Positions 52,107 through 60,115 of a stretch of 64,000 bases of DNA are shown here, piece after piece. Each line of letters starts with the position of its first letter. The stretch's first letter is position 1. The position numbers were made by a program, and so were the translations under genes. Origin of the DNA: Ruminococcus sp. (GTDB taxonomy: Bacteria > Bacillota > Clostridia > Oscillospirales > Ruminococcaceae); assembly GCF_017464355.1 (NCBI RefSeq), contig NZ_JAFUAG010000017.1:1-64000 (forward strand), in the 5' to 3' direction. The notes below the pieces were generated by a model. It was not told the DNA's origin and made no database searches. It saw nothing but the letters and a program-made list of their open reading frames with translations.

Positions 52107-53813
52107 ATGAACTTCAAAATGAAGCCCGCTATGCTTGGCATAGCTGTGGTGGTAATGGGTATCGTCATCGCCATAATAGCTGCGGTGTCCTCAGGCGGCA
52201 GCAAGGGCGCAAAGGTCGGCAAGGACGGCAAGATAGCTGAAGAGGATATCAACGGTGTGCTTGAAGAAGGCGCCAACCGGGTAAACGTTACTACCCGCAA
52301 GGCGATCAAGGGCACGGTGACTTATGAGGAGACCTATGCCGCTGACGAACTTCCCGATATAGATAAGTCTTACCCCCTGCTCACAGAACCCACAGGCAGG
52401 GATATAACTGTGGAGATATTCTCATCTCCCGAAAAAGCAGGCACAGGCACCGACGGCTGGATGCTGGAGCTGGTAAAGGATTTCAATGATTCAAACCAGA
52501 CGGTTGACGGCAAAAGCGTGGGCATAAAGCTCAGGTCAGTATCCTCGGGTACTCAGGTGGATTACATCGTTTCGGGCGCCAGCGTGCCCGATGCTATCTC
52601 GCCCTCGGCTTACCTCTGGTGCGAGATGCTGGAAAATCAGGGCGTCAAGACCACTGTCATCACTGACAGGACGGTGGGCAACGTGGCAGGTGTGCTGCTT
52701 GACCAGACTACCTATTCCCAGCTGGAAGGCAAGTACGGCACCGTGGATATCAAGGCCGTGGTCGAGGCTACTGCTGACGGCAGCATGACCACAGGCTATA
52801 CCAACCCCTTTGTTTCCACAACAGGCCTTAACTTCCTGGCCTCGGCGCTGAGTACCTTTGACAGCACCAACCCCCTCAGCAATGATGCGGTAAAGGGCTT
52901 CCAGACTTTCCAGGATAACGTGCCCTTCGTGGCATACAACACCCTGCAGATGAGAACTGCCGCCGAGAACGGCACTTTCGACTGCATGATGATGGAATAC
53001 CAGTCCTACAGCCAGGACGCTTCGCTGACCAACAACTACAAGTTCATACCCTTTGGCATGAGGCATGACAATCCTCTGGTGGCTGTGGGCGATATAAGCG
53101 CCGACAAGCAGGCTGCGCTGGAGCTTTTTGCAGAATACTGCAAGTCCTCTGAGGCTAAGACACTGGCCAGGAACTACGGCTTTGACCAGATGGACGAATA
53201 CACAGGTTCCCTTGAAAATGTCAGCGGAAATTCCTGGACACAGATGCAGAAGCTGTGGAAAAAGAACAAGAATATCAGCAAGCCTATCGCTGCTGTGTTC
53301 GTGCTGGATACCTCAGGCTCCATGTCGGGGGCACCCCTTATGTCCCTGAAGCAGTCCCTGGGCAACAGCATAAAGTATATAAACTCAGATAACTATATCG
53401 GTGTGGTATCCTATTCTTCCTATGTGAATGTGGATCTGGAGATAGGCAAGTTCGATATCAACCAGCAGTCCTATTTCATGGGCGCTGTGGACCAGCTGAC
53501 AGCCTCGGGCAACACCGCGACCTATTCTGCGGTATCTCAGGCCGTACTCATGCTCAGGCAGTTCATGGAAAAGGAGCCTAACGTTTCGCCCATGGTCTTC
53601 CTGCTCAGCGACGGCAAATCCAACGCAGGTGCAGAGATGGATGATGTAAAGGCGGCAGTGCAGGGCTCGCAGATACCTATCTACACCATAGGCTACAATG
53701 CGGACCTGGAGGAGCTGACCAGCATTTCCGAGATAAATGAGGCGGCAACAATAAACGCTGATACGGATGATGTTATCTATCAGCTGAAAAATCTTTTCAA
53801 CGCAAATCTTTAA
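52107..53813 (+). CDS. Solute-binding-like protein fused to a von Willebrand A domain
   Basis: 568 residues. One N-terminal membrane helix (about 8-28) anchors it, with the rest outside. About 95-385 resembles a type 2 solute-binding fold (DITVEIFSSPEKAGTGTDGW, VSGASVPDAISPSAYLW, ALELFAEYCKS). About 393-565 is a VWA domain with a complete MIDAS start (DTSGSMSG at about 400-408), a Thr in GNTATYSA and Asp in LSDGKSN. VWA domains bind protein partners through a metal ion. The fusion suggests sensing or assembly, not transport. Confidence 0.85.
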   Translation: MNFKMKPAMLGIAVVVMGIVIAIIAAVSSGGSKGAKVGKDGKIAEEDINGVLEEGANRVNVTTRKAIKGTVTYEETYAADELPDIDKSYPLLTEPTGRDITVEIFSSPEKAGTGTDGWMLELVKDFNDSNQTVDGKSVGIKLRSVSSGTQVDYIVSGASVPDAISPSAYLWCEMLENQGVKTTVITDRTVGNVAGVLLDQTTYSQLEGKYGTVDIKAVVEATADGSMTTGYTNPFVSTTGLNFLASALSTFDSTNPLSNDAVKGFQTFQDNVPFVAYNTLQMRTAAENGTFDCMMMEYQSYSQDASLTNNYKFIPFGMRHDNPLVAVGDISADKQAALELFAEYCKSSEAKTLARNYGFDQMDEYTGSLENVSGNSWTQMQKLWKKNKNISKPIAAVFVLDTSGSMSGAPLMSLKQSLGNSIKYINSDNYIGVVSYSSYVNVDLEIGKFDINQQSYFMGAVDQLTASGNTATYSAVSQAVLMLRQFMEKEPNVSPMVFLLSDGKSNAGAEMDDVKAAVQGSQIPIYTIGYNADLEELTSISEINEAATINADTDDVIYQLKNLFNANL

Positions 53814-53822
53814 AATAATTCG

Positions 53823-53875
53823 GCAGTGCCTTATGAGAAATGACTAAGTTCTTCTGTAAGGCGCTGCTATTTTTG
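53823..53875 (+). terminator. Terminator after the SBP-VWA gene
   Basis: GCAGTGCCTTA pairs with TAAGGCGCTGC (one G-U) across a long loop, then TATTTTT. Confidence 0.82.
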
Positions 53876-53926
53876 CGCATACGGATAGATATTGCTGAAA
53901 AGCACATGAAATATGCTGTTAAAAAC

Positions 53927-53955
53927 TTGACAAAGCAGAATTATTGTGCTACAAT
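53927..53955 (+). promoter_or_regulatory. Promoter of the acidic lipoprotein gene
   Basis: TTGACA (53927-53932), 17 bp, TACAAT (53950-53955). Confidence 0.9.
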
Positions 53956-54011
53956 GAATGTGTTTTTTTAAAGGTCAATATATTGAACAAATGTATTTGG
54001 AGGTTAGTAAA

Positions 54012-55559
54012 ATGGAAAAGAAAACAGGAAGACTGCTCTCACTCATACTTGCAGCAGCACTGTCGCTGACACTGGCTGCCTGCGGCGATGAGAAAAATCA
54101 GGAAGAGTCAAGCGAGGAAAGCAGCGTTGCTGCTACTCAGGCAGACAAAGAAGAGCCTGAGGAGGAAAAGCCTGAGGAGCCCGAGGAGGAGCCTGCTGAC
54201 AGCGAGCCTACTCCCGAGGAAGAAGCCCCCGCAGCTGAGGGCAAGTCCGCAGCCGAGATAATCGACGAAGTCGCTGTCGGTGAGGTCAAGAGTGCTGCCC
54301 TGAAGGAGGTCGGCAAGCTGGAAGGCGACGATGTTGAGCATTACGGCGAGTTCCTCTACAAGAGCATAAGCGATGACGAGATACGCTGCCTTGACTACAC
54401 AGGCAAGGAACTGCTGGACGGCAAGGTAGTATATGTTGAAAAGCTTAACGGTATGGACCTGTATGTTTACTATACTGAGGCTGAGGGCGACATGAGCTAC
54501 TGCGGACTTATGGACGCAGAGGGCAATGTGGTGCTGGGCACCGATGCTAAGGTAGGTACCTTTGAGGAAGTAGACGGTCGTTTCATAAAGGCATATCTGC
54601 CTGAGGCTGTTACCGAAAGCAGAGATGACGCTATCTACTATGCTACCAACAGACAGTTCAGCATAGATGTGGGCGATGACGATGTTATGTACTCGGGTAC
54701 CGTAAAGCTGTACGACACCAAGGAGAACAAGTTCCTTGAAAGCTCGGCAGCCAAGTATGACCCCAACTACAGGGTAGGCGATGAGCTGATATTCTTCTAT
54801 GATGATGACTACAACACCATTGCCTTCACTGCTGATGACAAGTCTGTAGATGTAGGCGACAAGACCGTTGTGGGCGACTTCATCACCGAGTATACTGACG
54901 GCAGGACCGTGGTATATGATAAGGATATGAAGAAGCTGTTCGATACTGAGTACACTATCTCAGAGCTGGCAGGCACCCACGATTTCTATGCTATATATGA
55001 CAGCGAAAGCGGCCTGCGCGGTATCATGCACAAGAGTGGTACTGTTATGGTAGAGCCTAAGTACAACTCCGTAACTTATGTGGCTGACGGTGTGTTCTCT
55101 TACAACTACGATGATTACAGCAAGCAGGGTCTGTTCTATGTGGACGGCACTGAGATCACCAAGGACGATTACAAGTATGTGAGCGCTACAGGCATACCCG
55201 GCTTCTACAGCGTATGCACCCAGGACGGCAAGTATCAGCTGATCGACATGGAGGGCAATGTGCTGGTAGACGATCAGGAGTACGGCTTCACTGAGGGCAG
55301 CTACATCAAGTCAAGCGACAGCGATGAGTATGCGTACTTTGTTGTAGGAAAGAAGGACGCTTCCCTTAAGCTCAAGTACAGCGGTTCCTACCTGGGCAAC
55401 CAGCTGCTTGACGGCGGCAGCAACAATGCTATCTACGACCTGGTAACAGGTGAGGCTCTGATGGAAGGCTTTGACAAGTCCTACGAGGCATACGGATATG
55501 TATACATCGTGAAGGACGGCGAGACTACTATCTATAAGGTAGAAAAAGCTGCTGAATAA
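54012..55559 (+). CDS. Acidic lipoprotein with WG-like repeats
   Basis: 515 residues. Lipoprotein signal (LTLAAC). A Glu/Pro/Ser-rich stalk at about 25-75 (EEPEEEKPEEPEEEPADS) probably spans the cell wall. The rest reads as repeated beta units with G-x-hydrophobic-D patterns (YCGLMDAEGNVVLG, LRGIMHKSGTVMVEPKYNSV, KYQLIDMEGNVLVDD), similar to WG/KWG repeats. No catalytic motif. ATG at 54012 follows GGAGG at 8 nt; longer readings start before the promoter's end. Confidence 0.78.
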   Translation: MEKKTGRLLSLILAAALSLTLAACGDEKNQEESSEESSVAATQADKEEPEEEKPEEPEEEPADSEPTPEEEAPAAEGKSAAEIIDEVAVGEVKSAALKEVGKLEGDDVEHYGEFLYKSISDDEIRCLDYTGKELLDGKVVYVEKLNGMDLYVYYTEAEGDMSYCGLMDAEGNVVLGTDAKVGTFEEVDGRFIKAYLPEAVTESRDDAIYYATNRQFSIDVGDDDVMYSGTVKLYDTKENKFLESSAAKYDPNYRVGDELIFFYDDDYNTIAFTADDKSVDVGDKTVVGDFITEYTDGRTVVYDKDMKKLFDTEYTISELAGTHDFYAIYDSESGLRGIMHKSGTVMVEPKYNSVTYVADGVFSYNYDDYSKQGLFYVDGTEITKDDYKYVSATGIPGFYSVCTQDGKYQLIDMEGNVLVDDQEYGFTEGSYIKSSDSDEYAYFVVGKKDASLKLKYSGSYLGNQLLDGGSNNAIYDLVTGEALMEGFDKSYEAYGYVYIVKDGETTIYKVEKAAE

Positions 55560-55574
55560 GTAAAGTGATGACAT

Positions 55575-55605
55575 GGCAGCGTTCAAGGGCGCTGCCGTGT
55601 TTTGT
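55575..55605 (+). terminator. Terminator after the acidic lipoprotein gene
   Basis: GGCAGCG pairs with CGCTGCC, followed by GTGTTTTGTTT. Confidence 0.75.
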
Positions 55606-55641
55606 TTCAGGCAGATATCATCTGAAAAGGAGAACTGTTTC

Positions 55642-56265
55642 ATGTACGACAAGGCTATGGCCGCAGCGGTGGACACTGCCCAGCGGCGGCTGATGAATTC
55701 GGCGGAGAAAAACTCGGTGCTTACAGAGGCAGCCCGTGACCTGGCTGAACTGAATGAGCTGACAGAGCTTATAGACCCCTCGAAGATAGACTTCGACAAG
55801 GGGGGACTTGAAAGGTTCAAGGCCAACAGCTACTGGAACAGGTTTGAAGAAGCCTATCCCCGTTTCAGGGCGGTAATGGAAAAGCTTGCCAGGGACAAGA
55901 AGATACTCTACAACAGCAATGTTACGGTAAAGCGCTTTTACAGCGAATTCAAGCAGGAGCATGACAGGTTCACGGCCATACCCGAGGAAGAGCGTGACGA
56001 GGAATATATCCGTCAGGCGGTGGTGGCCGAGAATATGGCTATGCTGATGAAAAGCTCCCTTGATGAGCATGAGGCTGTGTATGAACATATAGATATGGTG
56101 CTGAATATCATGGAGCAGTCGCTGAACATCGGCATATATCTGGCAAGGCAGAAGTTCGGCAGGAGCATAGGTGACGGCCCTGCAGCTGTCTTCGGCGGTG
56201 CTGCGGACAACAGCAGCTTTCAGGCGCAGTTTCGTCAGCTGGCGGGTCTGCTGAAAAACAAGTGA
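55642..56265 (+). CDS. Hypothetical helical cytoplasmic protein
   Basis: A 207-residue protein, almost wholly helical by composition, no signal or membrane segment. Tracts such as ELNELTELIDPSKIDFDKGG and DEHEAVYEHIDMVLNIMEQ look like amphipathic helices. No family recognised. ATG at 55642 follows AAAAGGAG at 10 nt. It lies after a moderate terminator and has no obvious promoter, so it may be transcribed by read-through from the lipoprotein gene. Confidence 0.7.
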   Translation: MYDKAMAAAVDTAQRRLMNSAEKNSVLTEAARDLAELNELTELIDPSKIDFDKGGLERFKANSYWNRFEEAYPRFRAVMEKLARDKKILYNSNVTVKRFYSEFKQEHDRFTAIPEEERDEEYIRQAVVAENMAMLMKSSLDEHEAVYEHIDMVLNIMEQSLNIGIYLARQKFGRSIGDGPAAVFGGAADNSSFQAQFRQLAGLLKNK

Positions 56266-56279
56266 ATATAAAGTACGGT

Positions 56280-56310
56280 GCGGACAGGGCAGGCTCTGTC
56301 CGCTTTTTTG
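56280..56310 (+). terminator. Terminator after the helical protein gene
   Basis: GCGGACA pairs with TGTCCGC, followed by six Ts. Confidence 0.88.
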
Positions 56311-56329
56311 TGTAAACATCTTAAAATTT

Positions 56330-56360
56330 GTTGACTTCCTTAACGAAATGTTGTATAATA
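56330..56360 (+). promoter_or_regulatory. Promoter of the cellulase gene
   Basis: TTGACT, 17 bp, TATAAT (about 56331-56359). The predicted start of transcription falls within a few bases of the left end of repeat copy 3. Confidence 0.88.
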
Positions 56361-56369
56361 ATTGCGGAG

Positions 56370-56470
56370 ATCCCAATTTGGTTGTGTATTGTTTCCCCCC
56401 GCCGAAGGCGGTGGAAACAATACGAAAAAAAGCCATTCTGTATCATCAGCAATACAATTCAAAATTGGGA
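56370..56470. repeat. Palindromic intergenic repeat, copy 3 (in the cellulase 5' leader)
   Basis: Same element as at 4319 and 42418, with both ends intact (ATCCCAATTT and AAAATTGGGA) and the hairpin TTTCCCCCCGCC-GAA-GGCGGTGGAAA, which has a mismatch or bulge. Here it fills almost the whole mRNA leader of the GH5 gene. Confidence 0.9.
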
Positions 56471-56523
56471 GTTGCGGAATAACGCTGTTCGCAGAAAACG
56501 GAAAAACTTCGGGAGGGAAGAAT

Positions 56524-58494
56524 ATGAAACTTAAAAAGCTGGCGGCTGCTGCCATGGCCGTGACAATGGCCTGTGCAAATACGGCTGTCTACAATGCGGG
56601 GGCAAAGACACCCGATCTTGGTGACATAAACGTTGACGGCGACATAAACGTCACTGATGTTACCATGGCTGCTGCCCATGTGAAGAATCTGAAACCTCTT
56701 ACCGAGCAGGGGCTTGCACTGGCCGATGTGGACGGCAACGGCGATGTGAACGTGACCGATGTGGTCATCATCGCAGCCCATGTCAAGGGTATAAGGCCTA
56801 TAGGCGGCGGGGGCAGCAAGGTGCAGAGCGACTATGTGCTGACCTATTCCTCGGATAACACCTGGGAGAATTCCGGGGTGAATATGTTCGGGCTGGAAAT
56901 GGGCGTCACCAACAACACCGACAGTACAGTCAATGGCTGGACGCTGGAGCTGGAGATAGAGGGTCTTGCCAGTGTTGAAGGCTGGAACGGCACCTGGGAG
57001 GTTGAGGGCAGCACCCTCACCGTTACCAATGCCTACCACAACGGCAGCATAGCAGGCGGCGATACCCTGAACATCGGGTGCAACCTGGGTGTGAAAGGTG
57101 AGCTGAACATAAAGTCGGCTAAGCTCAACGGTGTGGAAGTCGAGGTAGTCAAGGGCACGGTGCCCAAGGGCGGCAACGGCGGAAACGGTGAGATAGTTGA
57201 CGGCGGCGGAGATAACAGCGGCGGTGAAACAAGCGCTGATGTGGAAAAGCTGCTGGAGCGTTCGCCCGATGCAGTACAGGGCGATGACTGGCTGCACACT
57301 GACGGCTCGCACATTTACGACAAGAACGGCAAGGAGGTCTGGCTGACGGGCTGCAACTGGTTCGGCTACAACACAGGCACCAACACCTTTGACGGCCTGT
57401 GGAACAGCAACCTGGAGGACTCGGTAAAGGCCATAGCAGACCACGGCTTCAACCTGATAAGGGTGCCTATAAGTGCCGAGCTGCTGAACCGGTGGGCAGC
57501 AGGGGAGTATCCCAAGGCCAACTACAACACCTCTTCAAACAAGAATTTGCTTGGCATGAACTCGCTGGAGATATTTGACTACTTCCTGAAGCTGGCAGAG
57601 CAGAACGGCATAAAGGTAATGCCCGATATACATTCGGCTGAAACTGACGCCATGGGTCACACCGCAAACCTGTGGTATACGAAGAACGTTTCTGCGGCGG
57701 AGTATTATTCAGCCCTTGAATGGCTGGCAGACCGCTATAAGGACAACGACACTATCATTGCCATAGACCTGAAAAACGAGCCCCACGGCAAGCCCAACGA
57801 GGGCAGCAGTGCGGCTATCTGGAACAACAGCAAGGCTGACAACAACTGGAAGTATGTGGCTGAAACTGCGGCCAAGAAAGTTCTGGCGAAGAACCCCAAT
57901 GTCCTCATAATGGTGGAGGGCACCGAGATATACCCGAAGAACATTTCTGCGAATGGGGACTATCATTCTTCCGCTTCGGCTGATTACTACTTCAACTGGT
58001 GGGGCGGCAACCTGAGGGGCGTCAGGGACTATCCCATAGACCTGGGCAAGTATCAGGACAAGCTGGTATATTCACCCCACGACTACGGCCCTGCGGTATA
58101 CAAGCAGCCCTGGTTCACAGGTGACTACACCTTTGAGAGCCTGAAAAAGGACTGCTGGAACGACAACTGGCTGTACATAAAGACCACCGACACCGCACCC
58201 CTGCTCATAGGCGAATGGGGCGGTTACATGACCCAGCCCAACCTGAAATGGATGACCTATATGCGCCAGCTGATAGAGGAGAACCACCTCAATCACACCT
58301 TCTGGTGCTTCAACGCAAATTCGGGCGACACAGGGGGACTTGTCCTTGACGATTTCAAGACCTGGGACGAGGAGAAGTACGAGTTCGTGAAAGAGGCGCT
58401 GTGGCAGGAGGGCGGCAAGTTTGTCGGCCTTGACCACGAGATAGCCCTGGGCAAGAACGGCATTGATCTTTCGGCGGCAAAGGGGCTGTCGTGA
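56524..58494 (+). CDS. Secreted GH5 endoglucanase with N-terminal dockerin and CBM2-like module
   Basis: 656 residues that hydrolyse cellulose or related beta-glucan outside the cell. Signal peptide about 1-28; dockerin at about 31-95 (DINVDGDINVTD and DVDGNGDVNVTD); CBM2-like module at about 100-210 (VNGWTLELEIEG, VEGWNGTWEVEG, NAYHNGSIAGGDTL); Gly/Asn linker to about 245; GH5 domain to the end with acid/base Glu419 (LKNEPHG) and nucleophile Glu564 (LIGEWGG). WWGGNLRGV and VYSPHDYGP resemble subfamily GH5_1. The dockerin is at the N-terminus instead of the usual C-terminus. Start ATG 56524 follows GGAGG. Confidence 0.93.
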   Translation: MKLKKLAAAAMAVTMACANTAVYNAGAKTPDLGDINVDGDINVTDVTMAAAHVKNLKPLTEQGLALADVDGNGDVNVTDVVIIAAHVKGIRPIGGGGSKVQSDYVLTYSSDNTWENSGVNMFGLEMGVTNNTDSTVNGWTLELEIEGLASVEGWNGTWEVEGSTLTVTNAYHNGSIAGGDTLNIGCNLGVKGELNIKSAKLNGVEVEVVKGTVPKGGNGGNGEIVDGGGDNSGGETSADVEKLLERSPDAVQGDDWLHTDGSHIYDKNGKEVWLTGCNWFGYNTGTNTFDGLWNSNLEDSVKAIADHGFNLIRVPISAELLNRWAAGEYPKANYNTSSNKNLLGMNSLEIFDYFLKLAEQNGIKVMPDIHSAETDAMGHTANLWYTKNVSAAEYYSALEWLADRYKDNDTIIAIDLKNEPHGKPNEGSSAAIWNNSKADNNWKYVAETAAKKVLAKNPNVLIMVEGTEIYPKNISANGDYHSSASADYYFNWWGGNLRGVRDYPIDLGKYQDKLVYSPHDYGPAVYKQPWFTGDYTFESLKKDCWNDNWLYIKTTDTAPLLIGEWGGYMTQPNLKWMTYMRQLIEENHLNHTFWCFNANSGDTGGLVLDDFKTWDEEKYEFVKEALWQEGGKFVGLDHEIALGKNGIDLSAAKGLS

Positions 58495-58531
58495 CCTGTC
58501 ATTGTTCTGCGGACAAGAAAAATGAATAATA

Positions 58532-58566
58532 CAAAAAGAGAGCGCGGACTTTAAGTTCACGCTCTC
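58532..58566 (-). terminator. Terminator of the acyltransferase gene
   Basis: Minus-strand GAGAGCG pairs with CGCTCTC around a partly paired loop, followed by five Ts. The stem includes the last codons of the acyltransferase gene; it may also slow transcription from the cellulase gene. Confidence 0.8.
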
Positions 58567-59666
58567 TTCTTCTGATATTTTACCCCCATGAGGAAACACA
58601 GCGGGGGTATCTTTAAAACTATGGCGCAGCAGGCGAAAGTGGCTGCGTAGGCTGATATCACGGGGATAAGGTACATAAGGGCGGTGCTTTTCCTGAAAGT
58701 GTCTGCCATGAGATACTGGAAAAGCACTGTCCATAAAAAGTGCAGGCTGAAAAAGGGGAAAGAGAATTTTGACATAACAGCGGTGAAGCTGCTGCTTTTA
58801 TCGAACCACCTTTTGCCTGCCCCCATAAGGCCTGCGACCATTAGCCATTCTGCGGCAAATTTTGCTATGGTGTTGATAAGGGTGAAGCTGCCCTCTGTCC
58901 ACAGGAACAGGTACACATCCGCCACTGCTGCCAATATGCCTGTCATCAGGGTGAAAGGGCAGTATTTTTCGGCCTTTTGCATGACTTCGTCCTTAGAGAA
59001 GACGTACTGCCCCAGCAGGAAGATATAGGTATACTCCGCCAGACTTTTCCCGCCTATGGAAAGTACCTCTGCCAGCAGCGGCAGCGGCAGACCAAGCAGC
59101 AGCACCACAGGAAAGGGCAGTGCCTTGACCTCGGAGGTGCCCCGCTTTTTCAATACCGCCCACACCCCTGCGGCTATGCAGGAGATGACGAACAGGTACA
59201 GCAGAAACCAGAACTGCCCGAAAGAAAAGCCTCCGTCCGCCCCGACAAGGTCGGTGAAGCGGGTGAAGAAGATCTTGTAGTGGGAGAAAAAGCTGCCCTC
59301 ATAGCCGCGGTTGAACTTATCGCCTATATAGGAAAGGGGCGGCATAAGCACAAATGTCCCGAAAACGAGGGGCACCAGCAGGCGCAGGGCGCGTTCTTTA
59401 AGGTACTCTTTGCAGCTGCGCTTTTTCAGGGCGAAGCTTGTGCTGATACCTGCCAGCAGGAACATCAGGGGCATGAAGTAGGGGCTGAAAAAAACGATGA
59501 TACTGCTTACAGCCCTGCTTTCCCCGAAAGTGACATAGTCAGGCTCGCCCCAGCAGTTCCAGGCCAGGGCGGCATGATAGGGTATGAGCAGCAGAACATC
59601 TGCCCAGCGCAGGTTATCGATGTAGTGTTTTCTCGTGCCGCTAACGGCAACGGCCTTATCTTTCAC
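58557..59666 (-). CDS. Acyltransferase 3 family membrane protein
   Basis: 369 residues with about ten membrane segments. The N-terminus (RKHYIDNLRWADVLLLIPYHAALAW) has the conserved His and the RxxD-like start of the acyltransferase 3 family, which O-acetylates or succinylates cell-surface polymers. The start appears to be a GTG at 59666, only 3 bp after the stop of the small zinc-ribbon gene and with a poor SD, so translation probably depends on coupling to that gene. Confidence 0.85.
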   Translation of the reverse strand: MKDKAVAVSGTRKHYIDNLRWADVLLLIPYHAALAWNCWGEPDYVTFGESRAVSSIIVFFSPYFMPLMFLLAGISTSFALKKRSCKEYLKERALRLLVPLVFGTFVLMPPLSYIGDKFNRGYEGSFFSHYKIFFTRFTDLVGADGGFSFGQFWFLLYLFVISCIAAGVWAVLKKRGTSEVKALPFPVVLLLGLPLPLLAEVLSIGGKSLAEYTYIFLLGQYVFSKDEVMQKAEKYCPFTLMTGILAAVADVYLFLWTEGSFTLINTIAKFAAEWLMVAGLMGAGKRWFDKSSSFTAVMSKFSFPFFSLHFLWTVLFQYLMADTFRKSTALMYLIPVISAYAATFACCAIVLKIPPLCFLMGVKYQKKRA

Positions 59667-59669
59667 CTG

Positions 59670-59948
59670 TCAGTTCCAGTAATTATCGCACTTCCTGCAG
59701 TGATACTTGTAGGTCAGCCCGTTGTGGGTGAAAGCGTCCTTTTCGGTATCTTCTGACTTGCAGGAGGGGCAGGCAGGCACCTTAGAGTCGCAGCCGCCGC
59801 CGGCTACAGCTTCAAGGGCAGAATTCGGCAGCTCAATATCATATTCGCCGGCCAGCTTCATAAGCTCCTCGGGGGTCTTGCCCTTGGCCTTAGCCTTAAG
59901 CTCCTCGGGAAGTCCTGCGATCATCTCATCTTTGTTGAAATTTGACAT
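59670..59948 (-). CDS. Small protein with a Nif11/NHLP-like leader and a zinc-ribbon tail
   Basis: 92 residues. About 1-50 resembles a RiPP precursor leader: TPEELMKLAGEYDIELPNSA followed by LEAVAGGG, with a Gly-Gly processing-like site. The tail after GG has CPSC and CRKC pairs (about residues 63-88), a zinc-ribbon arrangement, and ends NYWN. It may be a RiPP precursor, or a zinc-ribbon protein using a leader-like domain. No modification enzyme or peptidase-ABC gene is adjacent. ATG at 59948 follows AAAGGAGAG. It is followed at 3 bp by the acyltransferase. Confidence 0.75.
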   Translation of the reverse strand: MSNFNKDEMIAGLPEELKAKAKGKTPEELMKLAGEYDIELPNSALEAVAGGGCDSKVPACPSCKSEDTEKDAFTHNGLTYKYHCRKCDNYWN

Positions 59949-59996
59949 ATCTATCTCTCCTTTAAAATAATTCTCCCAATTGGGATAAAACATTTT

Positions 59997-60065
59997 CTCC
60001 CGATCCCGATGTTTATTGCCGATGATGAGAAAATCACGCTATCGTATCGGGAGAGTTTTTGTTTA
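59997..60065 (+). terminator. Plus-strand terminator-like hairpin with no known plus-strand gene
   Basis: CTCCCGAT (59997-60004) pairs with ATCGGGAG (60046-60053) and is followed by AGTTTTTGTTT on the plus strand. On the minus strand it lies in the leader of the small RiPP-like gene. Confidence 0.45.
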
Positions 60066-60115
60066 CTCATCTCAGACGGCATACTTTGCGCATATGCCTG
60101 CGGATCTTGCTGCCC

